Assembly (NCBI GenBank): GCA_902362595.1 | Contig: CABIXF010000052.1 | Coordinates: 1 to 22,283, forward strand | Direction of reading: 5' to 3' | Origin: Bacteroidaceae bacterium | GTDB lineage: Bacteria; Bacteroidota; Bacteroidia; Bacteroidales; Bacteroidaceae | Length of the DNA: 22,283 nucleotides | Shown: piece by piece, positions 1 to 8,109 of the stretch | How positions within the stretch are numbered: the first letter of the stretch is position 1 | How the letters are laid out: every line of letters starts with the position of its first letter | Made by a program: the position numbers and the translations under genes | The notes under the pieces: model-generated | Told to the model about the DNA's origin: nothing | Databases searched by the model: none | Seen by the model: only the letters and a program-made list of their open reading frames with translations

Positions 1-132
1 AAAGTAAATTCAAATCCGTTCTCCCCAAAATTACTCATAACAAATTGAATCTCAATAATTTCAAAGAACTACTATGATTTTTTAGTGGACACTAATGATA
101 TAAATTATCTATCTATTAAAAACATTGTAAGC

Positions 133-2052
133 ATGAAAAAAATCTTTTTTTTATTCTGGCTTATTCTTGGGGCATTATCACTATCATCATGCACTGAAGA
201 AGAAGAAATCACACAAGGGGACATTGTGGGAGTAGTAACGGATGCTGCCAATGGCACACAACCTTTAAGCGGCGTACAAGTGAGTATCCTTCCTAATGGA
301 GCTAGCACCAGTACGGGAAGTGATGGAAAATTCAGCTTTCCGAAACTGGGAGCTGGAGAATACAAGATTCAATTTATGAAAGAAGGGTATGAGACCAACA
401 GCAAAAGTGTAACAGTCGTACCTGGACAGGTTTCCAATGCAGACATACAGCTTACTGCCGTGAAACAGGATGCACTCATACAAATCACTCCTTCTACATT
501 AAATTTTGGAACTACACAGACGGAACTCTCCGTAAAAATTCAAAACAATGGCAATACAAGTACCGACTGGAGCCTGGATTTAGGAAGCCATACCTGGATT
601 ACAGCCAATCCTGCAGCCGGACAAATTGAGGCCGACAAACAGCAAAGCATCATTTTTACCGTAGACCGCAGCAAGATAACTGAAGTACAAACTGTCATTA
701 TCAAGCTATCTGCATTTGGTAATTCTTTCCCGATCAACGTAACATGTGCTCCGAAAAATACACAATCTTATATGAGTGTAGAGCCTGAAATCCTTGATTT
801 TGGCAGCGACTTGCAAGAATTACCTCTCACCATCAAGAATACAGGAAACACCGCCTTGAACTGGACTATTGCTGACCCGACAGAATCTGCTATCACTTTA
901 TCAGAGAACAACGGCTCCATTACGGCACAAGGTTCTAAAGTAGTAAAGGTTTTTCTCAATCGCAGTAATGGAGAAGTAAATATCAACACTACTTTGGTAT
1001 TATCTGACGGAATTAAAGAACAAACCGTACAGATAGTCTCCGGTACAGAATCGCTAGCTGGTATCATGAATATTGAACCTGAAATACTTGATTTTGGAAA
1101 AGAAAGCAGTGAGGCTTCGTTTACCATCAGTAATACCGGAAAGGGAGAATTAAGCTGGTCTATCGAAGAAATCAATGAAAGCAGCCTGTCGGCAACTCCT
1201 ACTGAAGGAAAAATTACGGCAGGAAGCAGCCAGACTGTAAATGTGTTGTTAGATCGAGACAATATGCCAGAGGAACTTAATGCTACACTGACTATTTCGG
1301 ATGGAAAGACACAAAAGACTATCCAAATAACAGGACAGAAAGACAATTCTTCCAGCCTTGTAGTCGGTCAGGGACTTTATGCATATTATAAATTTGACGG
1401 AGACTTTAACGATGCAACAGAAAATGCCATTAATGGATTCGGAAATAATTCTCCGTCTTTTGTTAAAGGAATAGACGAAGGCTCACAGGCCATTAAGTTC
1501 AGCCTTTCCGACAACAGTTCATTCATCGTTCCTAAACCTATTACTGACAGCCGCACCCTGACAGTCTGCTTTTGGGGAAAAGACTTCAATGATGGCAATA
1601 TTTTCTATTTGGTATCGTCTCACGACAATGCTTCCATGTTCACATTTACAATGAGTCAGGGAAGTCTTAAGTTTGTAACAACCCGTTATAATAATTATTA
1701 TAATTATAACGGTGAGACTGCCTTCACACACCCAACTATCACAGACGGCAAATGGCATCATATCGCTTTAGTGTCTGATTTCAATAACATCGAATATGCT
1801 ACCACAACTACATCGCTTTACGTAGATGGAGTCCTTATAGACACTGTTACAGCATATGCTAATCCATTTGAAGAAGGAACTCCTTCGCAAGCATCTTATG
1901 GCACAGGCATCAAATTCATCATGGGAGGTAATGTCACCATAGGAAGAAAAACCATAAATGGCACAAACATGTCAGTAGACAATTTCCGGGTTTACAATAC
2001 CCGCTGTCTGTCAGACAAGGAAATCAAACAAATTTATGATGCCAAACAATAA
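133..2052 (+). CDS. Surface lipoprotein: carboxypeptidase-regulatory-like, three BACON/Ig-like repeats, LamG-like domain
   Basis: Probable exported lipoprotein of 639 aa. The ATG at 133 is preferred over the in-frame GTG at 85 because it gives a proper lipoprotein signal (MKKIFFLFWLILG, then lipobox LSSC with Cys20), followed by an acidic TEEEE stretch often seen in surface-exposed Bacteroidetes lipoproteins. Residues about 28-108 resemble a carboxypeptidase regulatory-like beta sandwich (VGVVTDA, GKFSFPKLGAGEYKIQF). Three repeats follow at about 115-205, 213-305 and 311-402, each opening with L(N/D)FG and carrying an N(N/T)G...(D/N/S)WS/T core, like BACON or related Ig-like domains. Residues about 412-639 look like a LamG/concanavalin-type jelly roll (YYKFDGDFNDAT, DGKWHHIALVSD, LYVDGVLIDT). 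Such proteins usually bind glycans or host glycoproteins; the ligand here is unknown. It ends 28 nt before a strong terminator. No promoter is clear in bases 1-132. Confidence 0.85.
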   Translation: MKKIFFLFWLILGALSLSSCTEEEEITQGDIVGVVTDAANGTQPLSGVQVSILPNGASTSTGSDGKFSFPKLGAGEYKIQFMKEGYETNSKSVTVVPGQVSNADIQLTAVKQDALIQITPSTLNFGTTQTELSVKIQNNGNTSTDWSLDLGSHTWITANPAAGQIEADKQQSIIFTVDRSKITEVQTVIIKLSAFGNSFPINVTCAPKNTQSYMSVEPEILDFGSDLQELPLTIKNTGNTALNWTIADPTESAITLSENNGSITAQGSKVVKVFLNRSNGEVNINTTLVLSDGIKEQTVQIVSGTESLAGIMNIEPEILDFGKESSEASFTISNTGKGELSWSIEEINESSLSATPTEGKITAGSSQTVNVLLDRDNMPEELNATLTISDGKTQKTIQITGQKDNSSSLVVGQGLYAYYKFDGDFNDATENAINGFGNNSPSFVKGIDEGSQAIKFSLSDNSSFIVPKPITDSRTLTVCFWGKDFNDGNIFYLVSSHDNASMFTFTMSQGSLKFVTTRYNNYYNYNGETAFTHPTITDGKWHHIALVSDFNNIEYATTTTSLYVDGVLIDTVTAYANPFEEGTPSQASYGTGIKFIMGGNVTIGRKTINGTNMSVDNFRVYNTRCLSDKEIKQIYDAKQ

Positions 2053-2079
2053 CTGAAATAACCAAAGGATTACTATGCC

Positions 2080-2117
2080 ACACGAGCTGTAGCGCTTTCT
2101 GTTACAGCTCGTGTTTT
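2080..2117 (+). terminator. Intrinsic terminator after the LamG lipoprotein
   Basis: A 12-bp perfect inverted repeat (ACACGAGCTGTA at 2080-2091, TACAGCTCGTGT at 2103-2114) encloses an 11-nt loop and runs into a short T run on the + strand. It lies between the convergent lipoprotein and CHAT genes. The minus-strand reading lacks a T tract, so it mainly suits the + strand gene. Confidence 0.8.
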
Positions 2118-2143
2118 ACACAATAAATCTGCCACAATACACA

Positions 2144-4534
2144 TTATTCAAACAAAACAAAGCCACTCCACAAAAACACGTTTTCCGGATGGCTGTTTAT
2201 CAGTTCGCGCTGCGTCTTGACAAACGCATCGAACATACTACATCCATTGACCCAATAACGATAAAAAGTCGTAGTGAAAAGTACCGTCTTTGTGTCCGAT
2301 ATATCATTCAGGTTAGCCAATACAGCCTTGGCACCTGCTACTTTAAAAGCCCTTATCAAACCAAACAATCCTTCTCCATCCTTCATCTCGCCGGAAGCAG
2401 AACGGCAGGCCGACAAGACCACCAAATCAGTTCCATTCAAATTCATTTGAGAAACATCGCATGCCGTCACTATGCCGGAATCCATGGCATCATAAGGTAT
2501 CGGTTTATTCCAATAACGGTTGGCTCCCGTAAGCAAAAATCCATTCCGCAGCATCGGATTCTTATACGCACTGCAACCCACCAACGGATTTTCTTCAAAA
2601 GACACAATCCTCCCATCCGGAATGGTTTTATCATACAACAAAGAAAAGCCATGAGTTGCCACATGAATGATACTATGTGGAGCAACCCGAAAAGACAAAC
2701 TCAGAAAGTTAGCCTTATTTGCCTCGCGCCCTAAAAACAAATGGGATTTCCATCTCCCTGAAAGCATCGTATCAATGCGACACAACTCCTCCCTGCTTCC
2801 CGGCAAATACTGGACTCCCTGTCCCCGCACTCCTTTCAATGAAGGGAGTTGCGAAAAGTAAGCCCCGCCAAACCCATACAATGTATATTCAGCCTCTTCA
2901 CAATCCTCTTTCTCCATTTTTAATCGAAGAAAATCTTTGATACTCAATAAATAATGTAAATCGTACGTTTCAAGTAATCTTTTCTTCCTATACAGAATAT
3001 TCCCCCAATACACCTCCATCATATCACCTTCCAAACAAAGAAACAACTTAGTTGGAGAACCAATAAACCGGTTGATAGGCTTCCATATCTCGTCAGCCTC
3101 CCGATTTTCCACACGAAGGCGAAAAAGCTCCCTTTTCTTCGGTAACACCACAACCCTTGGACATGGCAAATCTGCCCTCATAACCAAGGCTACATATTGC
3201 CGGTCATAGAAATTAATCGGTAAATCGATTATTTTGATAAGCGTTTCATCGGGAGCAAGCCACTTTTTCAAGCTTTTCCAATCCTTTAACTGCGCCGGAT
3301 TACTCTCTGAAGGCGAAAATCTTCCTAACAAAGAAACTTGTCTCCGCTTCAATCCAATCAGCTTGACCCACATCTCAAACTTACTGAAATAGCGAGGATT
3401 TCCGGGCAACAGATAATAATCAGGAGTATAATAAAGTGAATCTATCGATTTCTGTAAATCGAGGGCTATAGGACGGGAATCTTCCTTAATTCGAGTGACG
3501 GGCGAAGGACTGACAGCCAATAAATTTTCTTTCAACAGGCTGTGCTCCAGAAGTAGCTCAGCCACAGATTCATGCCGGACATGGCGGAGAGAAAAACGCT
3601 GTATCATGTCCAGATAATATCGCAAGAGATTACCGAGTTCGTCTCGTTCCTCTGGCAGAAAATAAGATAAATCCGCACTTAAATATTTTCGGATTTCAGC
3701 CAGCAGACAACGATAGACTCCAGCAGCTTGCTCCAGATATCCTTGTCGTTCGCATATACAGGCCATTTGGATGGTATATAAATAGAATAAAGGCAAAGTG
3801 CCATTTTGAAAGATTTCTTCCTTCGTAAAAACTGGAGAAGCGATTTGTTTCAATCCTTCCACCATTTTCCCTGCTTCATCAGGATGTAACTGCATAAGAT
3901 ACTGAATGGCGTCCTTGTGCTTGGAAAGTCTGTGAAAAGAAACAGGCTCATATTGCAGACTTAAAGTCAATGCCTCTTCACAACTGGTCAAGGCTTCCTG
4001 CAGCTTTCCTTGCTTGATTTTATACAGACTGCAATCTGCCAGATAGCGTACCTTACATCTTTGAAACCAGGCTTCATAAAAGGAATAAATACTGTCCGGT
4101 TGTCCATCATGCTGTTCCAGAATTGTTTTGACACGAACCAAATTCGTACTCACTTTTAACAAATTAGACATATAGGCTATTCCTAGACTGCTGTCCTCAT
4201 CTTTATCAATGAGTGTTTTGTTCCTGCTAAAGTTGATTTCCAAATTTCTCCGCACAAGTTCCAGATTCTTCCACGAAAAATCGTTTTTATCCAATTCCCG
4301 ACCAAATATCTTCTCAGCTTCTTCCGACAATTCCTCAAAGAATGAAGGGCATTTCTTTTCCAGGCAATCCAGACTTTGTTGATAAAGTTCCCAGGCATAT
4401 TCCATACTATCTCTGGTGAGCGGTTCCCAATATGCTTCCTGCTGTAGGTTGGGAGAATGATACGCATATAAAGCTGTTACCTTCAACATACATCCCAGCC
4501 ATACCACAACAAAGAACAAGTACCTTAAAACCAT
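2144..4534 (-). CDS. Secreted TPR-like/CHAT-domain protease (caspase-clan cysteine peptidase)
   Basis: 796 aa, last gene of the four-gene operon. The N-terminus is hydrophobic (MVLRYLFFVVVWLGCMLKV) and followed by TALYA-Y, a plausible signal peptidase site near residue 23, so the protein is probably exported. Residues about 100-320 are helical and read like degenerate TPR/solenoid repeats. The C-terminal about 170 residues are a CHAT domain: HVATHG with predicted catalytic His628, LVVLSACRSASG with predicted catalytic Cys710, then the family's GEGLFGLIRAFKVAGAKAV core. CHAT peptidases belong to the caspase/separase clan and in other systems (for example the CRISPR-associated TPR-CHAT) cut a specific partner protein after activation. 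The start overlaps the preceding stop by 10 bp, implying translational coupling to the anti-sigma-like gene. The substrate is unknown; a target within the operon is inference. Confidence 0.88.
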   Translation of the reverse strand: MVLRYLFFVVVWLGCMLKVTALYAYHSPNLQQEAYWEPLTRDSMEYAWELYQQSLDCLEKKCPSFFEELSEEAEKIFGRELDKNDFSWKNLELVRRNLEINFSRNKTLIDKDEDSSLGIAYMSNLLKVSTNLVRVKTILEQHDGQPDSIYSFYEAWFQRCKVRYLADCSLYKIKQGKLQEALTSCEEALTLSLQYEPVSFHRLSKHKDAIQYLMQLHPDEAGKMVEGLKQIASPVFTKEEIFQNGTLPLFYLYTIQMACICERQGYLEQAAGVYRCLLAEIRKYLSADLSYFLPEERDELGNLLRYYLDMIQRFSLRHVRHESVAELLLEHSLLKENLLAVSPSPVTRIKEDSRPIALDLQKSIDSLYYTPDYYLLPGNPRYFSKFEMWVKLIGLKRRQVSLLGRFSPSESNPAQLKDWKSLKKWLAPDETLIKIIDLPINFYDRQYVALVMRADLPCPRVVVLPKKRELFRLRVENREADEIWKPINRFIGSPTKLFLCLEGDMMEVYWGNILYRKKRLLETYDLHYLLSIKDFLRLKMEKEDCEEAEYTLYGFGGAYFSQLPSLKGVRGQGVQYLPGSREELCRIDTMLSGRWKSHLFLGREANKANFLSLSFRVAPHSIIHVATHGFSLLYDKTIPDGRIVSFEENPLVGCSAYKNPMLRNGFLLTGANRYWNKPIPYDAMDSGIVTACDVSQMNLNGTDLVVLSACRSASGEMKDGEGLFGLIRAFKVAGAKAVLANLNDISDTKTVLFTTTFYRYWVNGCSMFDAFVKTQRELINSHPENVFLWSGFVLFE

Positions 4535-5274
4535 CGCCGTTGATTTAATGCATCATAAATCTGCAGGGCTTCTTCACTATAAGAGTTCTTCTGTTGGCTG
4601 ATATATAAAGCCCAATCAACCGCCTCCTCTCTCTTCCCATCGTGTAGCAAGCATCCCAACATCAACCAGTCTCCCACTTCTTTATTCACACTCTTCTGAA
4701 GTTCCTCAGCCAATACATACGCCTGCCCGATATTATCCTGACGTAAAAAAGCTATTCCCAGATACATTTTGCTCTTTTCCGTAATGCAAGCCAGCTTATT
4801 TTCTTCCGACAGCTGCTGGTAATAAAGAACCAAACTATCACTTTTTCCCTCTGAATACCATTCCTCTATATGCCGGTTTATTCTAGCTGTTTCAGGAGTA
4901 GAAAAACCTTCTGAGCGCAAAGTTTCCCATACAGGCGGATTATAAACCTCATGCAAAACGTCCTGGGTACTGAAACGATACATTCTCCCGTAAAAGTAAC
5001 CAAGTATCATCAGCACGCATAAACAAGCTGCTATCCAACGGACCTGAGCCTTTACTGACAATTTCTTCCTTTCCGGCTTTTTCTGGTACAAGATTCTTGC
5101 TTCTGCCTTCTTTCTCTCGGCCTCTACAACCAGTTGCCTGAGAAAGACTTGTTCCCTGAGAACCTCATCTTTTTCCATTCGAGCGATGAAATCCGATTCT
5201 TCTTCCGGAATCATCTCATAATTCAGGAACCGGTCTATCTCATCCAGCATCCTGTTTTCCTCATTTCTATCCAT
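4525..5274 (-). CDS. Single-pass membrane protein, probable anti-sigma factor of non-FecR type
   Basis: 249 aa. Residues 1-78 are charged and probably cytoplasmic (the MLDEIDRFLNYEM...EESDF start resembles short sigma-binding N-termini of anti-sigma factors). One hydrophobic segment at about 79-96 (WIAACLCVLMILGYFYG) is followed by a roughly 150-residue outer segment rich in helices, with a TPR-like pattern near the end (AYVLAEELQKS, DWLMLGCLLHDGKREEAVDWAL). It begins 4 nt after the sigma-factor stop and overlaps the CHAT start by 10 bp. Position after an ECF-like sigma gene and one-pass topology are the classic anti-sigma arrangement, but no FecR or zinc (ZAS) anti-sigma signature is visible, so the role is inferred from context. 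It could instead be a sensor or scaffold that tethers the CHAT protein. Confidence 0.75.
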   Translation of the reverse strand: MDRNEENRMLDEIDRFLNYEMIPEEESDFIARMEKDEVLREQVFLRQLVVEAERKKAEARILYQKKPERKKLSVKAQVRWIAACLCVLMILGYFYGRMYRFSTQDVLHEVYNPPVWETLRSEGFSTPETARINRHIEEWYSEGKSDSLVLYYQQLSEENKLACITEKSKMYLGIAFLRQDNIGQAYVLAEELQKSVNKEVGDWLMLGCLLHDGKREEAVDWALYISQQKNSYSEEALQIYDALNQRRWF

Positions 5275-5278
5275 AAAC

Positions 5279-5872
5279 TTACTTCTTCAGTTTATAATAA
5301 ATGCCCATTCCCTCCAGCCTGCGTTTCAGCTCAAAAGAAAAACGGCGCATACACGAATTTTTCTTACTTTTAGCCACACTCGCCGATTGATAGCCCATCC
5401 GCTCAGCAATCGCACTCATACTCAAGCGTTCCCAATAGAACAGCTGCAATATTTGATTACACACAGATTCTCCTTCGTTCACCAGACGAGACGCCTCTTC
5501 CAATGCATTCTTCCAGTCGGTATCCGGTAATAATTCACTCAGCCATCCAGCCACAAGAGGACGCTCGGTTTCTTTCTGAAACTTCTTCAAAACCCGATTC
5601 TTCCCAATCCCCAAAAGATAAGTGAAAAGAGAAGCATCCTGCTGCTGGTATTTCCCTGTACGGATATTGTCAATCATCAACAAGAAACTATCATGATAAA
5701 TATCTGATATTTCCTCTTCTCCCAATTGATATCTTTTCTGCATATATCCCATAAATCGTGCCCGGTACAACCTATAAAGCTCCTCTATTCCTTCCTTGGA
5801 CAGAATATCCCTGCAACCAGACTGATGGACCTTCCGTTTTTTCCAATCAAACACAAAATGCATAACTTCCAC
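5279..5872 (-). CDS. ECF-type RNA polymerase sigma-70 family factor
   Basis: 197 aa from the GTG at 5872, or 194 aa from the ATG at 5863, which has a GGAAG sequence just upstream and may be the true start. Region 2 lies at about 30-97 (ELYRLYRARFMGYMQKRY, EEISDIYHDSFLLMI, LFTYLLGIGKNRVLKKF), matching the core-RNAP-binding and -10-recognition helices of extracytoplasmic-function sigma factors. Region 4 lies at about 133-187 (CNQILQLFYWERLSMSAIAERMGY, then a recognition helix with SVAKSKKNSCMRRF). No region 1 or 3 is present, as expected for ECF type. It sits between the caspase-like gene (1 nt from its stop, or 10 nt for the ATG start) and the membrane protein, so it is almost certainly co-transcribed with both. 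No housekeeping-type promoter is evident upstream of the operon, which would fit autoregulation. Confidence 0.88.
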   Translation of the reverse strand: MEVMHFVFDWKKRKVHQSGCRDILSKEGIEELYRLYRARFMGYMQKRYQLGEEEISDIYHDSFLLMIDNIRTGKYQQQDASLFTYLLGIGKNRVLKKFQKETERPLVAGWLSELLPDTDWKNALEEASRLVNEGESVCNQILQLFYWERLSMSAIAERMGYQSASVAKSKKNSCMRRFSFELKRRLEGMGIYYKLKK

Positions 5873-5873
5873 T

Positions 5874-6794
5874 TTAATGAATCACAGACAATATAAACAG
5901 CTTCTCCTTATCGCTACACTCCATATATGGATGTTGTAATTTCAACAACGGACTGGAAGGTAACTGTCGCATGGTCTCATTTACAACCTTGCACCAACCT
6001 TCAGACGTAAATCCAGCTAATTGCCGTTCTGCCACCTGCACGAAACTATAAGTCAGTTTCCCATAATGACACTTGCTCTTCCGACTATAATATTCATAAT
6101 TAGTCTCCTCCGGCCTACATGCACTCAATACCATCGTAGGAGCCAGATTAGCCAAAGACTTCAATTTCATACTACACTCCAAATGTCTTCCTCGTCGAGG
6201 AGTATAATCATCCGGAGCAAAAATTTTATTGACACCACGGATATAAACACCACTCATATAGCGATTGGCTGTTCCACTATGACATGCATCCAAAAGTACA
6301 AAAATCTGTCCGGATTTCCCCAATTTGCACCGAAACCTGTCAATCCATTCCCCCAATTCATCATCACTGAAATGCTTTTCTCCCTCGTAAACACCAGGAA
6401 GATACCAGAACAATGCATCATAAGGAATCAAGGCTTCATCCAACCCGTCCTCTTCATCCCCATTCAAATCCATCATCTGCTGCCCATGGCAAGAAAAATG
6501 CAAAAACAAATAGTCGCCAGCCTTCACATCCTCATATAACCTTTGCAATGACAGATTAATATTCTTCTTGGTGGCCCTTTCATTCTTTAACAATATAATT
6601 TGCTGATAATAATTTCTTTTCAACAAATCAGAAATTAATATACCATCGTTGTCGCCATGAATATTTTCCCATCCACTATCCATCGGATATTTGCCAATAG
6701 CCACGACCAACGCCCTTCCCGTACGAGCGTCTGCATGACTCCCGCTCAGAACTGCAAATAAAAATAACACACAAAAACAACGGAAAAAAAACAT
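5874..6794 (-). CDS. Secreted caspase-family (C14, metacaspase-like) peptidase
   Basis: 306 aa, first gene of the operon. The N-terminus (MFFFRCFCVLFLFAVLSG) followed by SHADA-R is a good Sec signal with cleavage near residue 23. The caspase/p20 fold is clear: RALVVAIGKYP at the first strand, HGDNDG, then HFSCHGQQ with catalytic His103 and LLDACHSGT with catalytic Cys171. The Asp two residues before Cys (D169) is the feature that in metacaspases favours basic P1 residues. The acidic NGDEEDGLDEALIPYD stretch (about 111-126) is also typical. Thus an active protease is predicted, acting in the periplasm or outside. It lies 1-10 nt upstream of the sigma gene. The coding sequence starts with eight T residues directly after ATG, a possible slippage site. 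Confidence 0.9.
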   Translation of the reverse strand: MFFFRCFCVLFLFAVLSGSHADARTGRALVVAIGKYPMDSGWENIHGDNDGILISDLLKRNYYQQIILLKNERATKKNINLSLQRLYEDVKAGDYLFLHFSCHGQQMMDLNGDEEDGLDEALIPYDALFWYLPGVYEGEKHFSDDELGEWIDRFRCKLGKSGQIFVLLDACHSGTANRYMSGVYIRGVNKIFAPDDYTPRRGRHLECSMKLKSLANLAPTMVLSACRPEETNYEYYSRKSKCHYGKLTYSFVQVAERQLAGFTSEGWCKVVNETMRQLPSSPLLKLQHPYMECSDKEKLFILSVIH

Positions 6795-6856
6795 ATACGC
6801 ACTAAAAAAATATTCAACTATCCATTTACCTTTTAGCTCTTTGAAGGATAAAGATA

Positions 6857-6896
6857 AAAAAGATGTTTTAAATATCCCTACTCAAAACATCTTTTT
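6857..6896. terminator. Perfect 13-bp hairpin with T tracts on both strands in the divergent intergenic region
   Basis: AAAAAGATGTTTT (6857-6869) is exactly complementary to AAAACATCTTTTT (6884-6896) around a 14-nt loop. Read on either strand the right arm ends in a run of five or six T. It lies 63 nt upstream of the caspase-like gene on the minus strand and 95 nt upstream of the 193-aa gene on the plus strand, not downstream of any gene. It therefore could be a bidirectional insulator or a leader attenuator of the operon. The structure is seen; the function is inferred. Confidence 0.6.
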
Positions 6897-6962
6897 CTGC
6901 AAACAAGGTTTTTATCATTCAGCAAGAATCTTGTTTTGAATTAAAGTAGAGATTTTTTTAAT

Positions 6963-6970
6963 TTAATTTG
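6963..6970 (+). promoter_or_regulatory. Weak candidate -7 element for the 193-aa protein gene
   Basis: TTAATTTG resembles the Bacteroidetes -7 consensus TAnnTTTG and lies 20 nt before the ATG. The nearest TTTG (6935-6938) is 24 nt upstream, longer than the usual 19-21 nt spacer, so this is only a tentative call. Confidence 0.3.
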
Positions 6971-6990
6971 CAATATTAAATATTAAAGCC

Positions 6991-7572
6991 ATGGACCGGA
7001 AATTGACTATTTCATATTACACAGCAAAAGAGATGTTGATGGAATTACTTGCGAATAATAAATTGCTGGAAGATGAAGAAATAAAAGTGATGCTGAAAGA
7101 TATGGCGTTACAAAAGAATGAAGAAGACAGAAACTCATCCATGAATACTCCAATCATTATAGATACAGAATGTCGTCTGTTCTTTCCAATGTACAGCGAC
7201 AAGGAAGTGAAAATGTCCTATTTACCTAAAACAGTTTATATTTTTTTCTTGCTTCATCATACGGGTGTAGAGTTCAAGAATCTAGACCACTATTTAAAAG
7301 AATTGTATCAGATTTACCAAATCGTTTCCGAAGAGAAGAATATAGAAGCCAGAAAAATCAAAAGAAGTTTAGAAAACCTCGTTTCACCTGGAAGCAACCG
7401 AATTTATGAAATCTGCTCTGTGGTACGAAGAACTTTATCAGAGATTCTTCCAAGGGAATTAGTTACACAATATGCTATCACGGGGAAATGGGGAGGGGTT
7501 CATAAAATAAAAGCCGAACGTTCATATCTTGAAATCAGACACAAAAAACTGAAACAAATCTTATCAGAATAA
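6991..7572 (+). CDS. Uncharacterised 193-aa cytoplasmic protein divergent from the caspase/CHAT operon
   Basis: I do not recognise a named family. The 193-residue product is hydrophilic, without signal peptide or membrane segment. A short helical N-terminus (about 1-50) precedes a segment with RLFFPMYSDKEVKMSYLPKTVYIFFLLH (given as two blocks, about 63-90), then HHTGVEFKNLDHYLKELYQIY and a C-terminal part with SEILPRELVTQYAITGKWGG and a basic tail. The layout resembles a winged-helix or effector-like fold that recurs in Bacteroidetes, but that is an impression, not a match. It is transcribed away from the caspase operon from a shared 196-bp intergenic region containing a 13-bp hairpin, and is followed after 31 nt by a small lipoprotein gene. 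A regulatory link with the neighbouring operon is possible but unproven. Confidence 0.75.
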   Translation: MDRKLTISYYTAKEMLMELLANNKLLEDEEIKVMLKDMALQKNEEDRNSSMNTPIIIDTECRLFFPMYSDKEVKMSYLPKTVYIFFLLHHTGVEFKNLDHYLKELYQIYQIVSEEKNIEARKIKRSLENLVSPGSNRIYEICSVVRRTLSEILPRELVTQYAITGKWGGVHKIKAERSYLEIRHKKLKQILSE

Positions 7573-7603
7573 TCTTTATTGTTTAATATAATATCTATTC
7601 AGT

Positions 7604-8020
7604 ATGAAAAAACTAACTGTAGTGCTAATGGCAGCATGCAGCATGCTGCTCGTTGCTTGTTCGTCGAACACACCCAAAAAAACGGTAGAAAAGGCCTTCG
7701 ATGCACTCATTGACGGCGATTATGAAACGTATGTAAGAAGCCTCTATGTGGAAGACAAATCAGATCCTGAAAAGGTTGAAAAAGATATTCAGGATTTAAT
7801 CGAAATAGTAAAACGCAACTCGGAGGACGAAGATGAAAAAGTTAAAAGCTACGAAATCCTAAACGAAGAACAAAGTAAGACAGGAAAGTGGGTTCGCATC
7901 ACCTACAAGCTCACCAACGTTGATGGCACAGAAAACACTTCTGATTTCTATCTGACAAAAGATGATACAGGAGAGTGGAAAATTCAAATGTTCGGAACAG
8001 ACAGATTGATGGATGAATAA
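7604..8020 (+). CDS. Small DUF4878-like lipoprotein
   Basis: 138 aa. A lipoprotein signal is clear: MKKLTVVLMAACSMLLVAC with lipobox LVAC and Cys19. The mature part starts SSNTPKKTVEKAFDALIDGDYETYVRSL, which matches the conserved start of DUF4878/NTF2-like lipoproteins (a helical segment with AF.AL..GD). It ends with a beta-rich portion (WVRITYKLTN, FYLTKDDTGEWKIQM). The family folds like NTF2/cystatin-type alpha+beta modules; its function is unknown. It lies 31 nt after the 193-aa gene on the same strand and may share its transcript. No terminator is visible directly downstream. Confidence 0.82.
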   Translation: MKKLTVVLMAACSMLLVACSSNTPKKTVEKAFDALIDGDYETYVRSLYVEDKSDPEKVEKDIQDLIEIVKRNSEDEDEKVKSYEILNEEQSKTGKWVRITYKLTNVDGTENTSDFYLTKDDTGEWKIQMFGTDRLMDE

Positions 8021-8109
8021 AAAAGTATCACTTATATCCTCATCGACAATACTCTGGAGTTAAAGTATAATATCCCAATAGTTTAATTACCCAACCTACA
8101 GAATCATGA

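Noticed and set aside
85..132. GTG at 85 as start of the first lipoprotein
   Set aside because: The added 16 residues precede a complete lipoprotein signal peptide that starts at the ATG at 133.
1..132. Promoter for the first lipoprotein
   Set aside because: AT-rich sequence gives several partial TAnnTTTG matches but none with a suitably spaced TTTG; the promoter may lie before the window.
7638..7649. 12-bp palindrome GCAGCATGCTGC
   Set aside because: It lies inside the signal-peptide codons of the small lipoprotein and follows from Ala/Cys/Met/Leu codon choice; there is no sign of regulatory use.
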